The position numbers were made by a program, and so were the translations under genes. Positions 15,174-22,944 of a DNA stretch of 64,000 bases are shown here, in pieces (position 1 is the stretch's first letter; each line of letters begins with the position of its first letter). The stretch spans positions 1 through 64,000 of the forward strand of contig CAKTWP010000010.1 in the NCBI GenBank assembly GCA_934630705.1, read 5' to 3'. The notes under the pieces were generated by a model, which saw only the letters and a list, made by a program, of their open reading frames with translations, had not been told where the DNA came from and did no database searches. Origin of the DNA: an uncultured Clostridia bacterium (GTDB lineage: Bacteria; Bacillota; Clostridia; Christensenellales; Aristaeellaceae).

Positions 15174-17138
15174 TTATTCCGCTTGCAGCAGATAATACAT
15201 GCTGCAGAATTGCCGGCCTATAGTGAACCGAAGCTGGCCATTTTCATATTGAGATGGAATCTCCCCAGTGTGCATGCCCTCGGCATTGATGCCGATTACC
15301 CGCAATGTCGCGCAGGCCGTTTGAAGCACAACCTCTGCCTCTATCACTTCAATTTCCACCGGTGGTATACCCAATGCCTGCATCTTCTCTCCATCGAATT
15401 GTGCCCCTGTATTCCTTGCTCTGCCAACGGCCGTAAGTAGCAGACTGTCTGAAGCGGCGACTGGTGCATCGGTCAGGGAGGACAGGGCGATGACCGCAAA
15501 ATCCGTCTGTGCGCAAACGCTCATGGCAGACAGTGCAACCGTTCCCTGCCGGGCCAAAAAGCCATAGGCACACTGGGTGCGCGGCGTATCCACCCAGCCG
15601 TACTGGTTCTTCCAGGAACGCATCAATTCTCCCGTCACGGCGCAAACCTTGCCCGTTTCAGGCAAACAGGGCGTATCCGCCATCTCCACCATATCCTCCG
15701 CATCCTTGAAAACCACGCCTGTCCGCTTCCATTCCCCGCATGCGGACAGCCTGCGCCTTCCCGCATGGATTTCACCCAAATCCCGCAGGCGCAGCTTCAG
15801 TGTTTCCTGAGCCGGGCGTACGTCCTGCCGCCGCAGTATCAGCGCCGCATGATAAAACAGCCCATACTTAGCTGGATCATTCCAGGTTGAAAACACCCCC
15901 TCCCGGAAGGGGACTCCGCCGATGGCGGAGGATGAGACCTCCTTGCCCAGCACGCGCATCTCTGAAAGCCGACTGCTGTAGGCGTAAGTGTGAATTGCCA
16001 GACCAGAATAGCCCTGCAAAGCGCTGGCGGCGGCAAACACGATGGCGCTTTCCGCCCGATATTCATTGGGCCAGGGCACATCCCACTCCGACACAAAAAA
16101 CGGCTTTTCCAAATCCCGCGTACATGTCAGCGCCTCAAAATCAAATTCCCTGCTTTGAGTCAGCGCCCGATTCATGCAGCTTTTTTGGGTTTCCTCCCAA
16201 CGCCAATCGTAAAAATAAGCATGAGAATCGCAAAAATCGTTCATCTGATGGTTGGCGCGTGTCACTGCGCCATTGACGAAAAAGTTTGTGCCGGCAATCG
16301 GGATGCGAACGCCCAGTGTACGCAGCGTTTCCCGGCACTCCCGATAATACTGAGCAAGCAGTTCTTCCTTAAACTGCGTTAGCGGCGGACAACTTGTGCT
16401 GTTGAGATCCACCCTGTCCGCATCCAGCCCGATTTCATGCTCCGCCAGCCACCGTCGAAACATTTCGCGCAGTTCTGCCAAATAATTCTCATCCTGCATG
16501 GGGAAGAAAAACAGATCACGCTCATTTACGATTTCCGTAAGCACAAACACCGGGTCATCCTTGTACGCCAGGCCGGTGTATGGATTTGCGTGCTGCCAGA
16601 TCTGAGACATATATTCCTTTTGCAAGGCAATCAGCGTGGGATCAAAGCAGCAGCAATTGTTCTGGCCCCGCACTGCCAAAGGATTGTCCACCCCGTCTCC
16701 GGAGCGGAATTTTCGATAGGTAAGCATATCCAGATAGCAGTATATGCCCTCCTGCTTAAGGCAAAACACCAGATAATCCAGCCGTTCCAGGCTTTGCTCG
16801 TCTAGTATCCGGGTGGATTTCAGGCGAGGGCCTTTGCAGAATTGAAAAATGTTGGGCGTATTCCATTCCGCGTCCAGTTGATGAAAACGCACCAGATTCA
16901 CGCCGGTTTTCCGCAGCCGGACAGCCACCTGACGGGCATATTCATGGCTGGGGAAGCAGGCACCGCCGTTGAAATTCACCCCCCAGAATCGGGCGGGAGT
17001 CCCATCCTCAAACACAAACCGATCCCCACGCACCTGCATAAAGCCATGTTTTCCCGCCGGCATTTCCTGACCGAATGCGGAAGAAATATCAATGGGCATA
17101 TCATCGTGAAAAAAAGGGAAGGGAATATATCGCGTCAT
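15174..17138 (-). CDS. GH-A clan (GH5-like) glycoside hydrolase
   Basis: A 654-residue cytoplasmic retaining glycosidase. The first 400 residues form a TIM barrel: GVNFNGG near 53, a GVNLVRFHQLD strand near 79, the acid/base Glu206 in TEIVNERD and the probable nucleophile Glu351 in FFVSEWDVPW. The last 200 residues are beta-rich accessory domains. No signal peptide. ATG at 17138 follows GGAGG. It lies two bases after the GH105 gene and 12 bases before the PL11-like gene, so its substrate is likely a fragment of rhamnogalacturonan side chain or backbone; exact specificity is unknown. Confidence 0.85.
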   Translation of the reverse strand: MTRYIPFPFFHDDMPIDISSAFGQEMPAGKHGFMQVRGDRFVFEDGTPARFWGVNFNGGACFPSHEYARQVAVRLRKTGVNLVRFHQLDAEWNTPNIFQFCKGPRLKSTRILDEQSLERLDYLVFCLKQEGIYCYLDMLTYRKFRSGDGVDNPLAVRGQNNCCCFDPTLIALQKEYMSQIWQHANPYTGLAYKDDPVFVLTEIVNERDLFFFPMQDENYLAELREMFRRWLAEHEIGLDADRVDLNSTSCPPLTQFKEELLAQYYRECRETLRTLGVRIPIAGTNFFVNGAVTRANHQMNDFCDSHAYFYDWRWEETQKSCMNRALTQSREFDFEALTCTRDLEKPFFVSEWDVPWPNEYRAESAIVFAAASALQGYSGLAIHTYAYSSRLSEMRVLGKEVSSSAIGGVPFREGVFSTWNDPAKYGLFYHAALILRRQDVRPAQETLKLRLRDLGEIHAGRRRLSACGEWKRTGVVFKDAEDMVEMADTPCLPETGKVCAVTGELMRSWKNQYGWVDTPRTQCAYGFLARQGTVALSAMSVCAQTDFAVIALSSLTDAPVAASDSLLLTAVGRARNTGAQFDGEKMQALGIPPVEIEVIEAEVVLQTACATLRVIGINAEGMHTGEIPSQYENGQLRFTIGRQFCSMYYLLQAE

Positions 17139-17140
17139 GG

Positions 17141-18217
17141 TTATTCTTCCTCCTGTCTATCCGATTGCAGCTTTGTCCATTCCAGCCCCTCCAGCAGCGC
17201 CAGAAGAGCCAGACTCTGCCCGTAAGGCTGCGGAGAAAGAGGAATTTGCCGATAATAATCCAGATCCGTTCCTACGCATGTCCCGGCAGAAACCTGCTGC
17301 AAAATGCCTTTTTCATCAATCCTTTTCCAAATGGCCGCCAGCCCCCGCTCACCTGCCGAGCGGAAGCTTGCGTCCAGATACCCCAGTCGCACTGCCTTGA
17401 GCAGCCCATAACTGAATCCTGCCGATGCAGATGCCTCTGGATAAGAGCTTTCCGGCAGATTAATCAACGTGTGCCACATTCCGTCTGCATCCTGATACCT
17501 GCGTAACGCCTGCGCCTGACGCTCTAACGCGCTCAGCAGTACCAGGCGCACACCCCCGGGAACAGGCGCCAAATCCAGATAGTCCACCAGCCCGGCCGTA
17601 TACCAGGCGTTGCCCCGTCCCCACAGCGCTTTGCCGAAGTGTCCCTGCCCATGAAAGCCCCAGCCATGATAAAACAAACCCGTTTCCAATTCCGTCAGAT
17701 ATTTCAGATGCAAAAGAAATTGACGGGCACTTTCATCAATGTATTGCTTTTCATCCAAAAGCGCACCCATCCGAGCCACAAACAGCACAGTCATATACAA
17801 TGTGTCATCCCACAATTGACCTTCATTTTCCGAATCGATCGTCTTATGCTGGAAGCCACTCTCCGGTGTACGGGGCAGACCATGCATGGCATAATCCAGC
17901 CATTCCCGGCAAATGGTCAGATAGCTTTTCTTTCCTGTTTCTTCATAGAGAAAGGTCAGCGTCAGCAGGGGGCACATGCTGTTCACATTCTTCTGTGGCA
18001 GCCCTTTGGCAATATGGTCATCAAACCATTGCAGAAGATAGTGCAGTGTCTTCCGGCTGTGCGTACAGCAGTAATACCGATAGAGCCCATACAGCGCAAC
18101 TCCCTGATACCAATCCCATTGCGCCATATAATGTGCCGTCCCCGGTGTTGCGGTGTTTTTCATGATGCCATCCGCCAGTCGCCGGGCTTGTTCAAGCAAT
18201 GCTTTCTCTGAAATCAT
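17141..18217 (-). CDS. GH105 unsaturated rhamnogalacturonyl hydrolase (YteR/YesR-like)
   Basis: Hydrates the delta-4,5 unsaturated galacturonyl end produced by pectin lyases, releasing it from rhamnose. The 358-residue protein is an (alpha/alpha)6 barrel of standard length, with WDWYQGVALYGLY near 34, the catalytic-site WDDTLYM at 136-142 and the WGRGNAWY substrate-binding block. No signal peptide, so it acts on imported oligosaccharides. The ATG at 18217 is used because GGGAGG precedes it; an ATG five codons upstream lies within that ribosome site. First gene of the pectin operon, divergent from an AraC-type regulator. Confidence 0.92.
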   Translation of the reverse strand: MISEKALLEQARRLADGIMKNTATPGTAHYMAQWDWYQGVALYGLYRYYCCTHSRKTLHYLLQWFDDHIAKGLPQKNVNSMCPLLTLTFLYEETGKKSYLTICREWLDYAMHGLPRTPESGFQHKTIDSENEGQLWDDTLYMTVLFVARMGALLDEKQYIDESARQFLLHLKYLTELETGLFYHGWGFHGQGHFGKALWGRGNAWYTAGLVDYLDLAPVPGGVRLVLLSALERQAQALRRYQDADGMWHTLINLPESSYPEASASAGFSYGLLKAVRLGYLDASFRSAGERGLAAIWKRIDEKGILQQVSAGTCVGTDLDYYRQIPLSPQPYGQSLALLALLEGLEWTKLQSDRQEEE

Positions 18218-18259
18218 TTTATTCCTCCCTGCCATACATTCTTCATTGTTTCTGCATAG

Positions 18260-18289
18260 AGTATAGAGGAATGGCGTTACGACATGCAA
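18260..18289 (-). promoter_or_regulatory. promoter of GH105 operon
   Basis: Reverse strand -35 TTGCAT (18284-18289), 18-bp spacer, -10 TATACT (18260-18265), 43 bases before the start codon. Confidence 0.7.
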
Positions 18290-18355
18290 TAACGAGTTCG
18301 GCCTTGCTATAAGGAATTCAAGAAACATGCTTTCGAACAGATAAAGAAATTCTGC

Positions 18356-18424
18356 GGCGAATAAATAGTTCGCTGCTCAGCCTGCCGCAGACGGATATTT
18401 ATTTACCATTTTCCCTTATTCGCC
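18356..18424. promoter_or_regulatory. 9-bp inverted repeat between divergent promoters, candidate operator
   Basis: GGCGAATAA at 18356-18364 and its exact reverse complement at 18416-18424, centres 60 bp apart (nearly six helical turns). The second copy touches the -35 element of the AraC-type gene. Candidate site for that regulator. Confidence 0.4.
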
Positions 18425-18425
18425 A

Positions 18426-18455
18426 TTGTCCCCGCCTTTTTATATGGGATATAAT
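18426..18455 (+). promoter_or_regulatory. promoter of AraC-type regulator
   Basis: -35 TTGTCC (18426-18431), 18-bp spacer, perfect -10 TATAAT (18450-18455). Confidence 0.75.
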
Positions 18456-18484
18456 AGGCGTATATAAAGAAGGAGACGGTCTGT

Positions 18485-20695
18485 ATGCAAAAAAGATGGA
18501 AGCTGCAATCTCAATCGGATCGGAAGCGGATGGCTCTCTTTTTCTCCTATTTTTTTCTGTTGCTGTTGGCGGTTACGCTGCTGCTGTCCTTTGGGCAATT
18601 TTTTTATACGGATGCCATGATGCGAGAGGATTATCAAACGAATAACGAAAACACATTCGCCCTTTTGCGGCATTCCCATGAGGTGCTTTTTGACCAGATG
18701 GAATATGCTGTCCGCGGTTTATTTGACAACGCTAAATATGAAAACTTTCTCAGCTACTATCAAAACAATAAAATGCTAAAGGCCATCGAGGTGTTGGAGG
18801 ATCTGAATGTGATCAAGGCTTCGATGAATGCGCTGGAGTGTATCTGTCTGTACTATCCCGAGGCGCAGATCACCCTGTCAACCGCCCAGAGCGTCTCCCC
18901 TTTGTCCCTATATCACGATCAGGCGTTTATCCAGCAATTTCCGGATATGCCTCAGCTTTTCAAACGCACCTTCAGCCGTCAAATTCAATATCCTTTTGCT
19001 GCCAATGCCATCAATGTGATCACCTTTGTTCGAACGATTCCCCGTTTCTCCGGTGGAAGGGCGCCCACCGCCTATGCCATTATCGATATCAAAAGCGATG
19101 CGCTGTATTCCTCCTTTTCGGAAATCAGCCTGAAGGAAAACGCCAATTTTCTGGTTTACGATGCGTCCAACGCGCTGATTCACGCTACGGGCGAACGGCT
19201 TTCCTTCAACGAGGTCTGTCCGGACGAAATGGACACGGCCCAAAAAAAGGCAGCGCAGAAAGCCCATATTCATGGGCATACGTACCATACCAGCGTCATC
19301 CGATCTGAAGATACCGGCTGGACCTACGTCTATCTGCAGGACATTCAGGACATCGACCAGCATTTGCTGCGCATTCGAAACGCCTTTTTGCTTTTTGCTT
19401 TCATTATTCTTCTGCTGGGCGTGCTTTATTCTCTTTTAGCATCAAGGAAACTCAATCAGCCTCTCCAGCGGATCTCAAAGCGCCTGAGCGTCTCCAACGA
19501 GGACACGGATGTGTTCGCCCGAATTGATCGATTGATTACGCAAAATGAACGTTTGGACGCAGAATTGGCCAACAATGCAATCATTGGGAAAAACCAGCAG
19601 CTGCTTCATCAAATGCTGATGGGATTTGCCTCAGAAAAAGAAACGTCCGACTGCCTTCAATTAAATTCCGGAGAAAATGAATGCCTGCTGTTTCTGCTTG
19701 GTACGCATACGGACTGTATGCCTTTGTCCGATGTGATTATCGCCTCGGTGTTGGAGGCATATGCGCTTCGGCTGGTTATAAAAATCTATTCCCATAAAAA
19801 TGAAATTGCGCTAATACTCGCCGGCGCTTCACCCGAAAAGGAGATTTTGCTCAGCGCTGCGAATGAACTGATTGAGCGGTTTCCCGATGGAATTACCGCC
19901 ATCGGCATCAGCCAAGGTTTTTCTGATGCAACGCAAATCGCCAAAGCATATCATCAGGCGTCTACGGCCCTGGGCATGCGGCTGGTTCGCGGCTGCGGCT
20001 CGGTTTGCCATTATCAGGATATTCTGAATCCGCCTGCTCTGAATTATCCTTATCGGCTGGAAAACGTAATCTTCCATGCCATAAAGGTGCTGAATTATCC
20101 GGCTACGGTGGAAAGCATGGGGCAATTCCAGCAGTATCTGATTCAAAACGACGCGCGGGCCCGCATTGTAAAAAGCTTTTATATGCAGCTGTTCAGCTCC
20201 ACACAACAGCTGATGATAGAAAGCGCCAGCCCCAAAACGGTGCTGGCCGGATTTAATCATTGCGATTTGCTGGAAGCCGCGGATATTTCGGAAATGAGCG
20301 CCTATATGCTTCAGATCTTTGAACTTCTCATTCAAAGCGGCGCGCAGGCTGATCAGGATGAAAATGATCTAGTGGATAGGATCTGTTGTTTTCTGGAAGC
20401 GCATCTGGATAATATGCCCACGCAGGAAACGCTGGCCGAGGAATTCTTTATCTCTCTGAAAACCCTTCGGCTGGAATTTCAGCGGGTTAAGGGCATGTCA
20501 ATAAAAAACTACACGGATCACCTGAAAATTGAAAAATCGAAAGAAATGCTGCAGTCGCCTCAAATTAAAATCCAAGAAATTGCCCAAAGAATGGGCTTCA
20601 GTTATCCGCAATCCTTTATCGCTTTCTTCAAATCGTTTACTGGGCTGACACCCGGCGAATGGCGCGAGTCCTTTTTGCACCGCGCGAAATCATGA
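18485..20695 (+). CDS. membrane-anchored AraC-family transcriptional regulator (one-component sensor)
   Basis: A 736-residue regulator: transmembrane helix at 17-40, an extracytoplasmic sensor region of about 250 residues, a second helix near 295-318, a cytoplasmic linker with HAMP-like start, then a C-terminal AraC double helix-turn-helix over the last 100 residues, ending in the typical GFSYPQSFIAFFKSFTGLTPGEWR block. Proteins of this design (YtdP/YesS type in Bacillus) sense polysaccharide fragments outside the cell and activate pectin genes. ATG at 18485 after AGAAGGAGA. Divergent from the GH105 operon, so it is the likely activator of that operon and the adjacent importer. Confidence 0.9.
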   Translation: MQKRWKLQSQSDRKRMALFFSYFFLLLLAVTLLLSFGQFFYTDAMMREDYQTNNENTFALLRHSHEVLFDQMEYAVRGLFDNAKYENFLSYYQNNKMLKAIEVLEDLNVIKASMNALECICLYYPEAQITLSTAQSVSPLSLYHDQAFIQQFPDMPQLFKRTFSRQIQYPFAANAINVITFVRTIPRFSGGRAPTAYAIIDIKSDALYSSFSEISLKENANFLVYDASNALIHATGERLSFNEVCPDEMDTAQKKAAQKAHIHGHTYHTSVIRSEDTGWTYVYLQDIQDIDQHLLRIRNAFLLFAFIILLLGVLYSLLASRKLNQPLQRISKRLSVSNEDTDVFARIDRLITQNERLDAELANNAIIGKNQQLLHQMLMGFASEKETSDCLQLNSGENECLLFLLGTHTDCMPLSDVIIASVLEAYALRLVIKIYSHKNEIALILAGASPEKEILLSAANELIERFPDGITAIGISQGFSDATQIAKAYHQASTALGMRLVRGCGSVCHYQDILNPPALNYPYRLENVIFHAIKVLNYPATVESMGQFQQYLIQNDARARIVKSFYMQLFSSTQQLMIESASPKTVLAGFNHCDLLEAADISEMSAYMLQIFELLIQSGAQADQDENDLVDRICCFLEAHLDNMPTQETLAEEFFISLKTLRLEFQRVKGMSIKNYTDHLKIEKSKEMLQSPQIKIQEIAQRMGFSYPQSFIAFFKSFTGLTPGEWRESFLHRAKS

Positions 20696-20757
20696 GTTTT
20701 TCGGCATAATGAGCATTATTCTTCTGTTTTTTGCTTCAAACCGTTCAGCCATCCGAA

Positions 20758-21465
20758 TTATTTCACCGGGAAATTGTATCCCTCCTTGAAGGGCTCCTTC
20801 GTCAGGCGATAATGCCACCATTCGTGATCAAATCGCTTGAAGCCATGCTTTTCCATCACGGCGCACAGCAGCGCCCGGTTATCCGCCTGTGCCTGGGTGA
20901 TGCCCTTGGCCCCATGCCAGGCCAGCTTGCCGAAATAATCAAAGCCCGTGCCCATATCCAGCGCGTTGCCGTCCATATCCGTGATGGTCAAATCCACGGC
21001 GCTGCCCCGGCAATGGCTGGAATTACGGGCAATATACCCCTCGTCCACCAGCAGCACCTTGTTTTTGTATTCAGGATAAAACTCCGCCTGATTGCGCTTA
21101 TCGTCCAGGTCCTGGCTCCAGCGCACGAAATGGCGCACGGCGCTCTGGGGCCGATACGCATCGAAAATCATCAGCCGGTAGCCCATCCCCCGAAACTCAT
21201 CCGCCGCCGCTGCCAGCGCCTGGGCGGCTTCATTGGTCATGATGGCGTAAGGCGCTTCATAGCCATCGATCACATCGCCCACGAAATTATGGGTGCCCGC
21301 ATAGCGGATATCCAGAATCACATCGTCAATCAGCTCATGCACATAGCAAAAGCCCTCGGGCAGTTCATGGGCAGGGACGGGGATTTCCTCCGCGTTGGCA
21401 AAGGTGGGAAACAGAAACGCCAGAGACATGAAAATCATCATCCTTTTAATCCATTGTGTTGTCAT
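20758..21465 (-). CDS. VanX/DdpX-family D-alanyl-D-alanine dipeptidase, exported
   Basis: Zinc dipeptidase that splits D-Ala-D-Ala. The 235-residue protein has a signal peptide (1-25, ending FANA). The VanX active site is complete: Arg105 in FDAYRP, zinc ligands His151 and Asp158 in SSHCRGSAVDLT, Glu215 base and His218 ligand in DHEWWHY. Cytoplasmic VanX enzymes of glycopeptide resistance lack a signal peptide and come with vanH/vanA, neither of which is here, so wall recycling or wall remodelling is more likely. The ATG at 21465 lies 20 bases inside the end of the preceding gene, showing tight coupling to the ZorAB-like operon. A second ATG pair 27 bases downstream is an alternative start. 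Confidence 0.88.
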   Translation of the reverse strand: MTTQWIKRMMIFMSLAFLFPTFANAEEIPVPAHELPEGFCYVHELIDDVILDIRYAGTHNFVGDVIDGYEAPYAIMTNEAAQALAAAADEFRGMGYRLMIFDAYRPQSAVRHFVRWSQDLDDKRNQAEFYPEYKNKVLLVDEGYIARNSSHCRGSAVDLTITDMDGNALDMGTGFDYFGKLAWHGAKGITQAQADNRALLCAVMEKHGFKRFDHEWWHYRLTKEPFKEGYNFPVK

Positions 21466-21937
21466 AAGTGAATTTTACCTCGTAGGGATGGCCCCAAAGA
21501 TAGTAGGAGACATACACGTCCCGCACAGCATGGGGCGTACCCTTGGTGAGCAGCACGCAGCGCACGTCCCGGGTCTCCCCCGGGCCAATCACGATTTCCC
21601 CCGTCTCGCCGTAAAAAAGCACATCCGCGCTGATGGGCGCGATTTGCAGCTCCACCATCTCCGCCGCCACCAGACCGGGATTCTTGATACGAAGCGTGTA
21701 GATATAATAGGAATAATCCCCGGCGGCGGACAGCGTGCCGGACTGAACGATGGTGCCCAGCAGGCTGCGCTGGCTCACGGCGTCCCGAAGCTGCTGAAAC
21801 TCGGCTTCCCGCTCCGATGCGGGCACGATCTGCAGCCCCTTGCCGATCACCTGCAGGGACGTATTGAACAGCCCATACACCATGGCCCCGGCCAGCACCA
21901 CCACCAGCACAATCAAACAAACGGCGGCTTTTTTCAC
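21446..21937 (-). CDS. small membrane-anchored protein of the ZorAB-like operon, unknown function
   Basis: A 163-residue protein I do not recognise. Residues 5-24 form one transmembrane helix; the rest is predicted outside, with a beta-rich C-terminal part (residues 70-160) that resembles FxLYD/DUF4352-like immunoglobulin-fold domains, ending YYLWGHPYEVKFTYD. The start is a GTG at 21937, four to eight bases after AAGGAGG; no ATG fits. It begins 11 bases after the OmpA-domain gene and overlaps the dipeptidase gene by 20 bases, so it must be made with both. An accessory to the motor-like complex or to the dipeptidase is plausible. Confidence 0.75.
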   Translation of the reverse strand: MKKAAVCLIVLVVVLAGAMVYGLFNTSLQVIGKGLQIVPASEREAEFQQLRDAVSQRSLLGTIVQSGTLSAAGDYSYYIYTLRIKNPGLVAAEMVELQIAPISADVLFYGETGEIVIGPGETRDVRCVLLTKGTPHAVRDVYVSYYLWGHPYEVKFTYDNTMD

Positions 21938-21948
21938 GCGTTGCCTCC

Positions 21949-22944
21949 TTATTCCATCTGGGACAAAATGCGGTTCATTTCATCGATCATTTCCGAATCC
22001 TTCAGGCGGAATTTGAACTCCACCCGCCGGGATGCGTCCATATCCACCGTGCCGTCGGCGCGATAAATGGGATCGGAAAAGCTGCGGCCCTTCGCGGTGA
22101 GCAGCTCCTGCAGCAGCGTTACCTGGCTGGCAGACAGAGTGGGCAATTGCAGGCAATATTCCGCCACGCTCAGCGCCCGGTTCTGAGACAGCTTCAGGTT
22201 GCTGATATAGGAGCCCGCCGTATCCGTATGCCCTTCAATAATGATTTCCCCCACGTAGTCCTGATATTCCGGCCGGGTGAGCACTCCCAGATACACCGGC
22301 AGGAACCGGGCCAGCAGCTCCCGCCCCGAATCCTTGATGGCGGAGGAATTGGTTTCAAAGAACACGGCACTGTCCAGCACAATATCGCCGGTGGCGCTGT
22401 CCACAGTAGCCCGCAGATTGGCTGCGGTCAGGGCCTGGCTCAAGGCCTGAATGATCTGAGAACGTACACCGATCAGATCGTCAATGCGCTGCTGCTGGGT
22501 GAGCATTTCGGCCTTCTGGGCTTCCAGCACGGTCTGCATCGCGCCCAGCTTATCCGCCTGCTCCGCCAGCTGCAATTGCAGCTGCGCCTGCTCCTCTTCC
22601 TTGGTTTTCAGGGCGGATTGGGCGGCCTTGAGATCGTTTTCCTGCTGATCCAATTGAATCTGAATGGCCGCCAGCTCCTCCTGCTTGCCCATCAGCGTCA
22701 CGTTGGCCTGCTCCAGCTCCTCCTCCCGCTGGGTGAGGGTGATGGTGGCCTTATCCAGCTGGGCCTGCTGCTCATTGAGCTGCTGGGTTTTCAGATCCAG
22801 CATATTATAATACTGATACACGCTGTATACCACCGCCAGCACGAACACCAGCAGCAGGGACGCCATCATATCCGAATAGGAAATCCAATGGGCGCCGCTG
22901 TCGCCGTTTCGGGGGCCGCGGCTGGTTTTCTGTCGCCGCGCCAT
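21949..22944 (-). CDS. ZorB/MotB-like protein: TM helix, long coiled coil, OmpA peptidoglycan-binding domain
   Basis: A 331-residue stator-like subunit. The N-terminus WISYSDMMASLLLVFVLAV places a single helix at 26-45 preceded by Asp25, matching the ion-carrying Asp of MotB/ZorB. Residues 48-165 are an almost pure coiled coil rich in Gln, Glu and Leu. Residues 185-325 form an OmpA-like domain with EGHTDTAG at 237-244, Arg256 in LSQNRA and the RRVEFKF end, which binds peptidoglycan. The coiled coil between membrane and OmpA domain is far longer than the linker of classic MotB or ZorB. ATG at 22944 immediately follows the stop of the ZorA-like gene (TAAATG). Together they should form a proton- or sodium-driven 5:2 complex. 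Confidence 0.85.
   Translation of the reverse strand: MARRQKTSRGPRNGDSGAHWISYSDMMASLLLVFVLAVVYSVYQYYNMLDLKTQQLNEQQAQLDKATITLTQREEELEQANVTLMGKQEELAAIQIQLDQQENDLKAAQSALKTKEEEQAQLQLQLAEQADKLGAMQTVLEAQKAEMLTQQQRIDDLIGVRSQIIQALSQALTAANLRATVDSATGDIVLDSAVFFETNSSAIKDSGRELLARFLPVYLGVLTRPEYQDYVGEIIIEGHTDTAGSYISNLKLSQNRALSVAEYCLQLPTLSASQVTLLQELLTAKGRSFSDPIYRADGTVDMDASRRVEFKFRLKDSEMIDEMNRILSQME

Noticed and set aside
20758..21465. Vancomycin resistance (vanX) cluster
   Set aside because: No vanH, vanA/B ligase or vanRS neighbours, and the enzyme has an export signal unlike resistance VanX.
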